Shown: positions 1 to 6,742, counted from the stretch's first letter. The stretch: 9,248 nucleotides of DNA from an uncultured Actinomycetes bacterium (GCA_903921405.1 CAIXPV010000065.1:1-9248); one strand, 5' to 3'. Numbers and translations are program-made. The notes: generated from the sequence alone by a model not told the origin.

Positions 1-44
1 CACTCCTGAACGTAATTTCAAACCTCTCAACCTTTATTCGCTAA
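1..44 (+). CDS. C-terminal tail of an upstream gene, possibly nuoN (5' cut by window)
   Basis: Frame +3 is open from the left edge to a TAA at 42-44 and encodes LLNVISNLSTFIR. The TAA shares its last A with the ATG of the next gene (TAATG), the usual mark of two translationally coupled genes. From memory, a polyprenyl synthetase can follow the nuo operon in actinobacteria, and this hydrophobic-to-polar ending is compatible with a NuoN C-terminus, so NADH-quinone oxidoreductase subunit N is my guess. Thirteen residues cannot prove it. A TGA in another frame at 7-9 is an alternative end for the upstream gene. Confidence 0.35.
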   Translation, partial: LLNVISNLSTFIR

Positions 45-1033
45 TGTCGTCATTTGGCATTCCAAATGTTGCGCCCGCACTTGAGGCGACATTGGTTGCA
101 CAAATGGCCGGCGTTGAATCACTTTTGCGTAGCCATACAAAGAGTGAGTATCCGTTCGTTGATGAAACTGCCCACCATTTAGTAGCTGCCGGGGGCAAGC
201 GTTTGCGGCCATTATTGGTACTTTTGACCTCCCAATTCGGGGATCCCATGGCATCGGGAGTAATCCCTGCCGCTGTGGCCTGTGAAATCACACATCTGGC
301 AACGTTGTATCACGACGATGTCATGGATGAAGCGCCTATGCGCCGCGGGGTAGAGAGCGCGAATATTCGTTGGGGAAATACGATTGCAATCTTGACGGGG
401 GACTTCCTCTTTGCAAAATCCTCAGATTTATTAGCAGATCTGGGTCCTGAAGCGGTGCGTTTGCAAGCACGCACATTCGAGCGTTTAGTTATTGGTCAGA
501 TAATGGAGACCCAAGGTCCTAATCCTGGGCAAGATCCACTTGAGCATTATTTAAAAGTTGTAGCCGACAAGACGGGTTCACTTATTGCCGCAAGTGCGCG
601 TTATGGTGCGATGGTTTCAGGTGCACCGGCCAATATTATGGAGACGGTAACTATATTCGGAGAAAAAATCGGTGTCGCATTTCAATTGGCCGACGATGTA
701 ATCGATATTGCAAGTGAATCAAATCAATCTGGAAAGACGCCTGGTACTGATTTGCGCGAAGGCGTTCCAACGTTAGTAACTCTCAACGTTATGAAATCAA
801 ATAACTCGGCAGATCGCGAGCTGCAACAACTATTGAAAGCTCCGATTGAGGATGAAGAAATTGTTGCGCAAGTATTAGTTCAACTTCGCAACCATGATGC
901 ATTGGGACAATCTCGTGAGCAGTTGCACCAGGTAGCTAAAGAGGCTCGCCTTGCACTTGGACCGCTGCCAATAAATGATGCAACAGGTGCCTTGATGTCG
1001 CTATGCGACGCGGTTATCGACCGTTCGGCTTGA
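44..1033 (+). CDS. trans-polyprenyl diphosphate synthase (polyprenyl synthetase family)
   Basis: Class I prenyl chain elongation enzyme of 329 residues, a normal length for medium/long-chain synthases. It would condense isopentenyl diphosphate onto an allylic primer in the cytosol, most likely to make the menaquinone side chain. Visible hallmarks are GGKRLRP at residues 50-56 (isopentenyl diphosphate binding), the first Asp-rich motif DDVMD at 91-95 followed by the RR of PMRRG, KTG at about 176-178, the second Asp-rich motif DDVID at 217-221, and KTPGTDL at 231-237. All catalytic Asp residues are present. The ATG at 44 was chosen because the protein aligns from there with how I remember actinobacterial homologues starting. 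The frame stays open to the window edge and there is no clear Shine-Dalgarno, so expression probably relies on the TAATG overlap with the preceding gene. Its last 33 bases overlap the convergent rarD gene. Chain length cannot be read from the sequence with confidence. Confidence 0.93.
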   Translation: MSSFGIPNVAPALEATLVAQMAGVESLLRSHTKSEYPFVDETAHHLVAAGGKRLRPLLVLLTSQFGDPMASGVIPAAVACEITHLATLYHDDVMDEAPMRRGVESANIRWGNTIAILTGDFLFAKSSDLLADLGPEAVRLQARTFERLVIGQIMETQGPNPGQDPLEHYLKVVADKTGSLIAASARYGAMVSGAPANIMETVTIFGEKIGVAFQLADDVIDIASESNQSGKTPGTDLREGVPTLVTLNVMKSNNSADRELQQLLKAPIEDEEIVAQVLVQLRNHDALGQSREQLHQVAKEARLALGPLPINDATGALMSLCDAVIDRSA

Positions 1034-1891
1034 TTTAATAAGATCTAAAGCTAGCGCAGTTAAGGCGAGCCAAATAAATAAGAATCCCACCCAACGTGCA
1101 GGCGGCATATCTTCATGCCGTACCCACACACCAATTGAGAATTGAATCGTTGGTGTTATGTATTGCAGCAAGCCAATAACTGTCAAGGGCAGACGTGTTG
1201 TAGAGCCATTAAATAGCAGCAGAGGAATCGCAGTAATTGCCCCGGCGCTAATGAGCAAGAGTGTTAAACCAGGGCTGTGGCCGAACTGACCGTTGCCCTG
1301 ATTGCCTATATAAATCAGGTATGCCAGATAAGGCACGCTAGCTATGAGAGTCTCAGTAAATAAGCCTTCTAATGCGCCTAATCCAAGCTGTTTCTTCATT
1401 ACGCCATAGCTGCCCCAAGAGATTGCTAAGCCAATTGCTACCCACGGTGGACGACCGTAATCGAAGGTAAGAACCAATACTCCACATGTCGCGATTCCAA
1501 CGGAGGTCCACTGCAGAATGCGCATTTTCTCTTTCAGCAAGAGAACTCCGAAAGAGATAATGATTAAAGGATTAATGTAATAACCAAGCGATGCTTCGAC
1601 AACGTGGCCATTATTTGTAGCCCAGATATAGATCAACCAGTTAACTGAAATTAAGAATGAGGTCATAAAAAGCTTCGCAGCAACTTTTGGCCGTTTGAGA
1701 GTTATCATAGTGGCACGAAGTGACTTTGTAATCGCTAAGACTATGAAGCAAAAAACTAAAGTCCATACTGCACGGTGAGAAACAATTTCTAAGGCATTGG
1801 CAGGTTCTAGCAATGGCCAAAACAAAGGGAAGAGTCCCCAGAGACTGTATGCACCTACTCCAAAGAGTAGACCCGTCTTATTTTTACTCAA
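1001..1891 (-). CDS. rarD: RarD-family EamA (drug/metabolite) transporter
   Basis: Integral membrane permease of 296 residues, the usual RarD length, built from about ten hydrophobic helices (two EamA repeats). RarD hallmarks are GLLFGVGAYSLWGLFPLFW at 7-25, EIVSHRAVWTL at 35-45, NWLIYIWATNNGHVVEASLG at 84-103 with YYINPL after it, and the C-terminal HEDMPPARWVGF. RarD was named from chloramphenicol resistance; the true substrate is unknown. The start is a TTG at 1891-1889 placed directly after the yajQ stop (TAATTG) with no clear Shine-Dalgarno, so translation is probably coupled to yajQ. The N-terminus fits the family, and no better in-frame start lies nearby. The 3' end runs 33 bases into the convergent polyprenyl synthase gene, leaving no room for a terminator between them. 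Confidence 0.9.
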   Translation of the reverse strand: MSKNKTGLLFGVGAYSLWGLFPLFWPLLEPANALEIVSHRAVWTLVFCFIVLAITKSLRATMITLKRPKVAAKLFMTSFLISVNWLIYIWATNNGHVVEASLGYYINPLIIISFGVLLLKEKMRILQWTSVGIATCGVLVLTFDYGRPPWVAIGLAISWGSYGVMKKQLGLGALEGLFTETLIASVPYLAYLIYIGNQGNGQFGHSPGLTLLLISAGAITAIPLLLFNGSTTRLPLTVIGLLQYITPTIQFSIGVWVRHEDMPPARWVGFLFIWLALTALALDLIKSSRTVDNRVA

Positions 1892-2383
1892 TTATCTAAA
1901 GTTCGTAAATTGAACTGCAAAGTCCCAGCCACCGTCTTTAATCATGGCCATCGTCTCCTGTAAATCATCGCGGCTCTTTGACGTAACTCGCAGCTCATCG
2001 CCTTGAATCTGAGTCTTTACCGATTTAGGACCTTCGTCGCGAACTAGCTTTGCAATCTTTTTTGCATTCTCGGTGGAGATTCCCTCTTTCAAAGGCGCGG
2101 CGATCTTGTAGATCTTTCCAGAAAGAAATGGTGCGCCAGCATCAAGGTGCTTTAATGAAACACCACGTTTGATCATCTTGTCTTTAACAACATCTAAAGC
2201 CGCCTTAGCGCGCTCTTCAGTATCGGCCTCGATTAAAATCTTTTCACCCTCTAACTCAATCTTTGAGCCAGTATTTTTGAAATCAAAGCGGGTATCGATC
2301 TCGCGGATCGCCTGGTTAATGGCGTTATCGAGCTCCATCCGGTCGATCGTAGAGGTTACGTCGAAACTGCTATCTGCTGCCAC
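1892..2383 (-). CDS. yajQ: YajQ family nucleotide (c-di-GMP)-binding protein
   Basis: Small cytosolic protein of 163 residues, the full family length. It begins with the family signature SSFDVTSTIDRMELDNAINQ (residues 5-24) and carries the second conserved block around LSGKIYKIAAPLKEGIS and the C-terminal GGWDFAVQFTNFR. YajQ proteins have two RRM-like alpha/beta domains; some proteobacterial members bind cyclic di-GMP and act with transcription factors, while the role in actinobacteria is unsettled. The start is GTG at 2383-2381 with a good ribosome binding site (GAGGGAG) seven bases upstream. The gene is first in a minus-strand pair with rarD, whose TTG follows its TAA immediately. Confidence 0.95.
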   Translation of the reverse strand: MAADSSFDVTSTIDRMELDNAINQAIREIDTRFDFKNTGSKIELEGEKILIEADTEERAKAALDVVKDKMIKRGVSLKHLDAGAPFLSGKIYKIAAPLKEGISTENAKKIAKLVRDEGPKSVKTQIQGDELRVTSKSRDDLQETMAMIKDGGWDFAVQFTNFR

Positions 2384-2390
2384 TGTGGGG

Positions 2391-2397
2391 CTCCCTC
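2391..2397 (-). promoter_or_regulatory. ribosome binding site of yajQ
   Basis: Read on the minus strand this is GAGGGAG, followed by a 7-base spacer and GTG at 2383-2381. It decides in favour of the GTG start for yajQ. Confidence 0.7.
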
Positions 2398-2485
2398 ACT
2401 CGAAAAGGCGGTTTGTGTGCCTACGGTCTTAAGGTATCCTTTCCCTTCGCACTATCCATAATTGCCGCACTACTTGTACGACCTT

Positions 2486-2570
2486 GGCGGGTTGCCCGAG
2501 CGGCCAATGGGAGGGGACTGTAAATCCCCCGGCTCTGCCTTCGAAGGTTCAAATCCTTCACCCGCCACCA
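2486..2570 (+). tRNA. tRNA-Tyr (anticodon GTA), type II with encoded CCA
   Basis: A complete cloverleaf can be folded by eye. The acceptor stem GGCGGGT (2486-2492) pairs with ACCCGCC (2560-2566), followed by discriminator A and CCA (2568-2570). The anticodon stem GGGGA (2513-2517) pairs with TCCCC (2525-2529) around CT-GTA-AA, with anticodon GTA at 2520-2522. A long variable arm (GGC-TCT-GCC at 2531-2539) marks a class II tRNA, as expected for bacterial tyrosine. The T arm is GAAGG/CCTTC (2543-2559) with loop TTCAAAT. The preceding 100 bases separate it from the divergent yajQ; a weak -10-like CATAAT at 2457-2462 is the only promoter hint. No strong terminator follows it. Confidence 0.97.
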
Positions 2571-2606
2571 GTAAGTTGTTGTACACGTCCAGGTATCTTC
2601 TGGTGC

Positions 2607-2636
2607 ATTAAGTAAGCAGATCGAGCCTTACTTAAT
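2607..2636. repeat. 10-bp perfect inverted repeat
   Basis: ATTAAGTAAG (2607-2616) is exactly mirrored by CTTACTTAAT (2627-2636) around a 10-base spacer. The stem is AT-rich and is followed by TTAAT rather than a T-run, so it is a poor intrinsic terminator for the tRNA. An operator, or a processing/stability stem after the tRNA, is equally possible. Confidence 0.55.
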
Positions 2637-2706
2637 TAATATTGTGAAGTTGCTTCCAGGGATTCCAATTTCTGCGCAGGTACCAAAGCGCATCGTGTGA
2701 TCGAAG

Positions 2707-2737
2707 TTTGCTTAATTTACGCAAGCAGATAAGCAAA
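2707..2737. repeat. 8-bp inverted repeat
   Basis: TTTGCTTA (2707-2714) pairs with TAAGCAAA (2730-2737) over a 15-base spacer. The octamer AAGCAGAT occurs inside both inverted repeats (2614-2621 and 2723-2730), which suggests they are related elements. Function unknown. Confidence 0.4.
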
Positions 2738-2796
2738 TTAAACAGAGTGAAGATCCTTTAACAATGAAATCTATTGACTCTCTTGTTTCTGAGAAC

Positions 2797-2889
2797 CGCC
2801 AGTAATGGCGAAAGGGGCTAATCCGCGGCAAGTTCGGTTCAAGTGTCTGAACCCCAGCATTCCTTGCAGGCAGGGCGAAGGCAGGCCCT
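2797..2889 (+). other. cluster of three short hairpins (possible structured RNA)
   Basis: CGCCA/TGGCG (2797-2801 with 2806-2810, loop GTAA), GGTTCA/TGAACC (2836-2841 with 2848-2853, 6-base loop) and AGGGC/GCCCT (2872-2876 with 2885-2889). A second GGTTCA at 2907-2912 could compete for the same TGAACC, giving two mutually exclusive folds. I could not match this to any riboswitch class I know. If the putative promoter at 2929-2957 is right, this stretch lies upstream of that transcript and would be RNA only if transcribed from elsewhere. Confidence 0.25.
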
Positions 2890-2928
2890 CAGTCCCTCAT
2901 TAAAGTGGTTCAAAACACAGTTCTACCC

Positions 2929-2957
2929 TTCTGTATTTCCGGGTAATGGGCTACATT
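2929..2957 (+). promoter_or_regulatory. possible promoter of the AtuA-TctBAC operon
   Basis: TACATT at 2952-2957 fits the actinobacterial -10 pattern TAnnnT. Seventeen bases upstream lies TTCTGT (2929-2934), a weak -35 match. Transcription would start around 2964-2965, exactly at the edge of the palindrome at 2965-2978, giving a leader of about 16 bases. This is positional reasoning only. Confidence 0.3.
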
Positions 2958-2964
2958 CAACAAC

Positions 2965-2978
2965 TTAGACCGGTCTAA
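2965..2978. promoter_or_regulatory. perfect 14-bp palindrome, probable operator
   Basis: TTAGACCGGTCTAA is perfectly self-complementary and ends two bases before the ATG at 2981. With no loop it cannot form a stable RNA hairpin, so a dimeric DNA-binding protein is the natural reading. The half site TAGACC resembles operators of some TetR-family repressors (NemR-like sites contain TAGACC/GGTCTA halves), from memory. Its location at the inferred start of transcription fits repression. I saw no second copy in this window and no regulator gene here. Confidence 0.6.
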
Positions 2979-2980
2979 AT

Positions 2981-4390
2981 ATGAGTTGGAGCGTATATCC
3001 CATCGAAATTCGCGTATTGGCAGCATCAGGAATGCTGGGAACTGGCTTCCCTGAAGAATCACTCCACAAAGGCCTTGCCATGCGACCTCATTTCATCGGC
3101 GTCGATGCAGGCTCAACGGACTCAGGACCGACCGATCTAGCTACAGGCACGTGCCGATATTCAGAGGCCGCTTATCGCAGAGACCTAAAGCTGCTGCTTT
3201 CGGCGGCGGTCGAGAACAACATCCCCTTGATTATCGGTTCGGCTGGCGGTGCTGGCGGTGACAAGAACGTTGACTGGGCCAAAGGGCTAATTGAGGATTT
3301 GATCTCACAACTTAACTTGTCGTTGAAAATGGCCGTGATTTATAGTGGCCAAGATAAAGAGTGGCTCAAACAAAAACTGGCTGCTGGGAAGATCCAACTA
3401 CTAGAAAATGCCCCAGAACTAACTGATGCCGTCATCGATGAGAGCATCACCATTGTTGGAATGATGGGATCTGAACCCATCGTCGAAGCGTTGCGAAATG
3501 GCGCGCAAGTAGTTCTGGCTGGGCGGGCCACAGATACCTCGATTTTTGCATCATTTCCTATTATGAATGGTGCTCACGAAGGTTCAGCATGGCATGCAGC
3601 AAAAATACTTGAATGTGGCGCGGCTGCAGTTGAGCACCGCCCATCACCAGATTGCATGTTTGCAACTCTTCAAGGTGAGAGCTTTATTATCCAGGCACCA
3701 AACGAAGCGCTACGTTGCACACCAACAAGTGTTGCCGCACATAGTCTTTATGAAAACGCTGATCCATACAAGATAATCGAACCATCTGGAATCTTGAATA
3801 CAACTGACAGCGTCTACGAGGCAGTCAATGACAAAGTTGTAAAAGTTACCGGCAGTAAATTTGAAAAATCTGAGAAATTTACAATCAAACTTGAAGGAAC
3901 CAGGCTCGCTGGATACCAAACTATTGTCGTAGCCGGAATCAGAGATCCGTTGATTCTTGAGTCACTCGATAAGTTTCTTGAAAGCTGCGAATCAAGTATC
4001 AAGAAGCGCATAAAGAACACCTATCCAGATTTATCTGAAGACGATTGGAAAGTTCAATTTCGCGTTTATGGCAGAAATGGTGTGATGGAGAAGCGCGAAC
4101 CAACTCCAGTAATTGGCCATGAAATCGGGTTGATGATTGAAGTTACTGCCCAAAATCAAAAAATGGCCAGTTCAATCGCATCCGTTGCCCGTCACCAAAC
4201 TCTGCATGTCTCAGTACCAGGCTGGTTTGGATTTACCAGCAATATTGCACTTCCGTATGGTGCAAATGATCTTGTACGCGGTCCGGTTTATGAATTCAAC
4301 ATTAATGCCGTGGTTGAACCAGATCCGACTGATGAAATGTTTAAAACTTTCTATTTCGATTACCCAAAAGTTGAAAGCGGGGTCAAATAA
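2981..4390 (+). CDS. AtuA/DUF1446 (acyclic terpene utilization) family protein
   Basis: Protein of 469 residues that I recognise as the DUF1446/AtuA family. Conserved blocks are SGMLGTGFPEESL (16-28), the Gly/Asp-rich loop DAGSTDSGPTDLATG (42-56), IIGSAGGAGGD (84-94), AGRATDTSIFASFPI (180-194) and WHAAKILECGAAA (204-216). AtuA is named for the Pseudomonas geraniol/citronellol pathway, but its chemistry is not established to my knowledge, and this gene has no geranyl-CoA carboxylase neighbours here. No signal peptide or membrane segment, so cytosolic. The adjacent DUF4387 gene starts three bases after its stop, suggesting a two-subunit complex, and the transporter genes that follow suggest an imported carboxylic acid as substrate. 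The ATG has no Shine-Dalgarno and sits right behind the palindrome; a TTG at 3017 would remove 12 poorly conserved-looking residues. Confidence 0.85.
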   Translation: MSWSVYPIEIRVLAASGMLGTGFPEESLHKGLAMRPHFIGVDAGSTDSGPTDLATGTCRYSEAAYRRDLKLLLSAAVENNIPLIIGSAGGAGGDKNVDWAKGLIEDLISQLNLSLKMAVIYSGQDKEWLKQKLAAGKIQLLENAPELTDAVIDESITIVGMMGSEPIVEALRNGAQVVLAGRATDTSIFASFPIMNGAHEGSAWHAAKILECGAAAVEHRPSPDCMFATLQGESFIIQAPNEALRCTPTSVAAHSLYENADPYKIIEPSGILNTTDSVYEAVNDKVVKVTGSKFEKSEKFTIKLEGTRLAGYQTIVVAGIRDPLILESLDKFLESCESSIKKRIKNTYPDLSEDDWKVQFRVYGRNGVMEKREPTPVIGHEIGLMIEVTAQNQKMASSIASVARHQTLHVSVPGWFGFTSNIALPYGANDLVRGPVYEFNINAVVEPDPTDEMFKTFYFDYPKVESGVK

Positions 4391-4393
4391 GCC

Positions 4394-4717
4394 ATGACTA
4401 AGCTACGTGAAGTTTGCAGATTAATTAGAAGTAAGAACGCCGGGCCTTTTGAACTCACTTTTGACATCATGTTCGCCGAGGAAAAGACTTATCTAGAAGC
4501 AAAAGCTCTTAACTACATTAACCGCGAATTATTTGCTGCGATTTACGGAGTTAAACTAGAAGACGTTAAATTGTATGCATACGACCCAGCAATCTCCTTT
4601 AAAATTACCATACCGCGACTAATCGTAAGCGGGGCGCTAGGAGATAGCGACGTTTATGGGTGTCAGCAGTTTGCTCCGCTTGCTAATTTAGAAATCCCAA
4701 CGGGAAGCATTGCGTAG
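4394..4717 (+). CDS. DUF4387 domain protein, partner of the AtuA-like protein
   Basis: Small cytosolic protein of 107 residues with the full DUF4387 pattern: LIRSKNAGPFELTFDIMF at 10-27, YGVKLEDV near 51-58, and the C-terminal block IPRLIVSGALGDSDVYGC at 73-90 followed by QQFAPL. It starts three bases after the AtuA-like gene and ends one base before the tctB ATG. Function is unknown to me. The strict conservation of charged and Gly residues and the tight pairing suggest a subunit that completes or regulates the active site of the AtuA-like protein. In the Pseudomonas-type proteins an AtuA-like C-terminal domain may play a comparable role; that comparison is from memory and unverified. Confidence 0.85.
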   Translation: MTKLREVCRLIRSKNAGPFELTFDIMFAEEKTYLEAKALNYINRELFAAIYGVKLEDVKLYAYDPAISFKITIPRLIVSGALGDSDVYGCQQFAPLANLEIPTGSIA

Positions 4718-4718
4718 T

Positions 4719-5213
4719 ATGAAAAGAGCAGAGAATATAACTGCTTCCATTTTTATGGTGCTAGGCATCTTTGTTATTAAAGGTGCTACGTCACTAATTT
4801 ATATGACTGACATTGGCCCTGGGCCTGGGTTTTTCCCAATGTGGCTAGGAGTTTTGCTTCTCTTTCTGGGAATGCTCTTAATTATTCAAAATGTATTTTC
4901 AAAAAAGAATGCCGAGATAGTTTCCGCTGAACCATCAGAACCATTGTGGCCAGGAAAAGCTGGTGCAATCAGAGTAGCTATAGTTGTTCTTTCACTTCTC
5001 GCAGTGGCATTTTTTATATCGTATGTAGGCTTTAGAATTGCGATATTTCTTTTGATATCTTCACTTCTTTATACTCTAGGTAAACAGAAGATATTAACAA
5101 CATTATCGGTGGCATTCGTTGGCAGTTTTGGTGTGTACTTTGTTTTTACGCACTTTCTATATGTAGAACTACCTAAAGCATCTCTTTCGTGGCTATCGGC
5201 GCTGGGGTTATAG
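4719..5213 (+). CDS. tctB: tripartite tricarboxylate transporter small membrane subunit TctB
   Basis: Small membrane subunit of a TTT-family secondary transporter, 164 residues. About four to five hydrophobic segments are visible (roughly 6-22, 40-60, 84-102, 104-121, 126-147), with the TctB signature GPGPGFFPMWLG at 33-44 after the first segment. TctB partners with the large permease TctA, encoded two bases downstream. I chose the ATG at 4719, one base after the DUF4387 stop, because MKRAENITASIF looks like a typical TctB start. An in-frame TTG at 4710 would add three residues and overlap the upstream gene. GGGA at 4702-4705 is the only ribosome-binding-like sequence. Confidence 0.88.
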   Translation: MKRAENITASIFMVLGIFVIKGATSLIYMTDIGPGPGFFPMWLGVLLLFLGMLLIIQNVFSKKNAEIVSAEPSEPLWPGKAGAIRVAIVVLSLLAVAFFISYVGFRIAIFLLISSLLYTLGKQKILTTLSVAFVGSFGVYFVFTHFLYVELPKASLSWLSALGL

Positions 5214-5215
5214 CA

Positions 5216-6736
5216 ATGGATACTTTGACTTTACTATTTCATGGCACACAAGCCGTGTTCCAGCCTCTAAATTTTCTCTTCCTAATCTTGGGCTGTGTTT
5301 TAGGCCAAGCGATTGGTGTTCTGCCGGGGATCGGTTCAGCCGCTGCAATTGCCTTATTGATTCCAGTGACCTTGAATCTATCTCCGACCGCATCTGTCAT
5401 CATGCTTGCTGGAATATTTTATGGAACTAATTACGGCGGAACAATCACAAGCGTGCTGATGAATACTCCAGGGGAATCCGCATCGGTTGTAACTGCAATC
5501 GATGGATATCAAATGGCTAAAAAGGGTCGAGGCGGCCCAGCACTTGGAATAGCGGCAATTGGCTCCTTCATTGGGGGAACTGTAGGTACGTTGGGCTTAG
5601 CCTTTGGGGCACAGTGGTTTTCAGACACAGCTTTGAAAATAGGCGCCTCAGAATATTTTGCACTTATGATCTTTGCAGTTGCACTTGTTACAGTTTTAGC
5701 TACCGGATCACCAGTTAAAGCGCTTTTAATGGGTGTTTTGGGCCTATTAATAGGCACAATTGGAATCGATCCAGATTTGGGAATTCCACGATTTACTTTT
5801 GGCCAAATTAAACTCTATGACGGTATCAACTTTATTGCCATAGTAATTGGATTCTTCGGTCTTGGAGAAATTCTCGTCAATATTGAGCGCAAAGTTCAGG
5901 ACACTATTTACACTCAGGTTGGGTCTGTACTTCCAAATAAGCAGGATTTGCGGGATTCTGCCGCGCCCATTGCTCGTGGAACTCTTATCGGCTTCGTACT
6001 TGGAATTATTCCAGGTGCCACCTCTGCAATTGCTTCATTTCTTTCATACGGAGTAGAAGTCAATAGGGCCAAAGATCCATCCAGGTTTGGTAAAGGTGCG
6101 ATTGAAGGTGTCGCGGGACCAGAAACTGCCAACAACTCATTCGTTAACGCTAACTTTATTCCGCTTTTCACCTTAGGAATCCCAGGTACGGCATCGATCG
6201 CCATGATTATGAGCGGAATGATGTCAAATGGAATCGTCCCTGGGCCGTTCCTCTTTAGAGATAATCCAGATTTCGTGTGGACGGTAATCGCTAGCATGCT
6301 TATTGGGCAGGTCATTTTACTTGTATTCAATTTACCAATGGTGCGTATCTGGGTTTTACTTCTTAAAATTCCATACTCAATCTTGTTTGTTCTAATCTTA
6401 GAATTTACGTTGATCGGTGCCTATGCGGTTTCTTATGACACTTTTAATATGTATGTGATGACTATTTCAGGCTTCTTCGGGTACTTGTTCAAAAAGATGG
6501 ACTTTCCGGCTACGCCATTTGTACTCACTCTTGTAATCGGACCACTGATTGAAAAGAACTTGAGAAAGTCACTTGAAATCAGCAGCGGTGAATTTGCAAT
6601 CTTTTATCAACGCCCTATGACTTTGATCCTTTTGCTCGGCGCAGCCTTCACGATAATTTGGCCCGTTTTTAAATGGCTCAAGATGCGCTTAAAGAATCAA
6701 AAAGAGAGTTCCCGATCAAGGAACGGGGGAGCATAG
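5216..6736 (+). CDS. tctA: tripartite tricarboxylate transporter large permease TctA
   Basis: Main transmembrane subunit of the TTT transporter, 506 residues, the normal family size, with about a dozen hydrophobic segments. It shows the duplicated TctA motif: GVLPGIGSAAAIALLIP at 34-50 and LGIIPGATSAIASFLSYGVE at 262-281. Also visible are YGTNYGGTITSVLMNTPGES at 69-88, KGAIEGVAGPETANNS at 293-308, PLFTLGIPGTASIAM at 316-330 and PGPFLF at 342-347. TTT systems use an ion gradient to import carboxylates delivered by a periplasmic or extracellular binding protein. Start: ATG at 5216, two bases after the tctB stop, with GGGG at 5204-5207 as a ribosome binding site, giving the typical MDTLTLL N-terminus. 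An in-frame GTG at 5189 would add nine atypical residues inside tctB. Substrate is not predictable from TctA. Confidence 0.93.
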   Translation: MDTLTLLFHGTQAVFQPLNFLFLILGCVLGQAIGVLPGIGSAAAIALLIPVTLNLSPTASVIMLAGIFYGTNYGGTITSVLMNTPGESASVVTAIDGYQMAKKGRGGPALGIAAIGSFIGGTVGTLGLAFGAQWFSDTALKIGASEYFALMIFAVALVTVLATGSPVKALLMGVLGLLIGTIGIDPDLGIPRFTFGQIKLYDGINFIAIVIGFFGLGEILVNIERKVQDTIYTQVGSVLPNKQDLRDSAAPIARGTLIGFVLGIIPGATSAIASFLSYGVEVNRAKDPSRFGKGAIEGVAGPETANNSFVNANFIPLFTLGIPGTASIAMIMSGMMSNGIVPGPFLFRDNPDFVWTVIASMLIGQVILLVFNLPMVRIWVLLLKIPYSILFVLILEFTLIGAYAVSYDTFNMYVMTISGFFGYLFKKMDFPATPFVLTLVIGPLIEKNLRKSLEISSGEFAIFYQRPMTLILLLGAAFTIIWPVFKWLKMRLKNQKESSRSRNGGA

Positions 6737-6742
6737 TTTCGA

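Larger units (their letters stand above)
2571..2980. other. 410-base intergenic region with repeats, no convincing gene
   Basis: No long reading frame on either strand. It contains two AT-rich inverted repeats (2607-2636, 2707-2737), a GC-richer stretch with three short hairpins (2797-2889), a possible promoter near 2929-2957 and a perfect palindrome at 2965-2978. Three tiny open frames exist: minus-strand 2693-2628 (21 codons, contains CAEIGIPGSNFTI), plus-strand 2764-2805 (13 codons) and plus-strand 2805-2903 (32 codons), the last two joined by a TAATG overlap. None has a convincing ribosome binding site and I do not call them genes. The stretch is unusually long for an otherwise compact window, so it may hold a small RNA or decayed sequence. 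Confidence 0.6.

Noticed and set aside
2169..2432. 87-codon plus-strand frame over yajQ
   Set aside because: Antisense to yajQ, whose protein is clearly conserved; low-complexity Ser/Leu composition.
2546..2570. Integration site duplicate of the tRNA 3' end within the window
   Set aside because: Only GGTTCAA-type short matches recur (2836, 2907); no full repeat and no integrase found.
2787..2853. Riboswitch (CTGAGA as a TPP-like box) or a second tRNA (CGGTTCAAG as a T loop)
   Set aside because: The other conserved TPP elements and the remaining tRNA arms are absent; only isolated short matches.
4710..4712. TTG as start of tctB
   Set aside because: It overlaps the DUF4387 gene and adds only three residues; the ATG at 4719 gives a typical TctB N-terminus. 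Not fully excluded.
5189..5191. GTG as start of tctA
   Set aside because: It lies inside tctB and adds nine residues not typical of TctA; ATG 5216 has a ribosome binding site and the expected N-terminus.
5914..6330. 138-codon minus-strand frame inside tctA
   Set aside because: It is the antisense shadow of well-conserved TctA sequence, with no protein-like motif or ribosome binding site.
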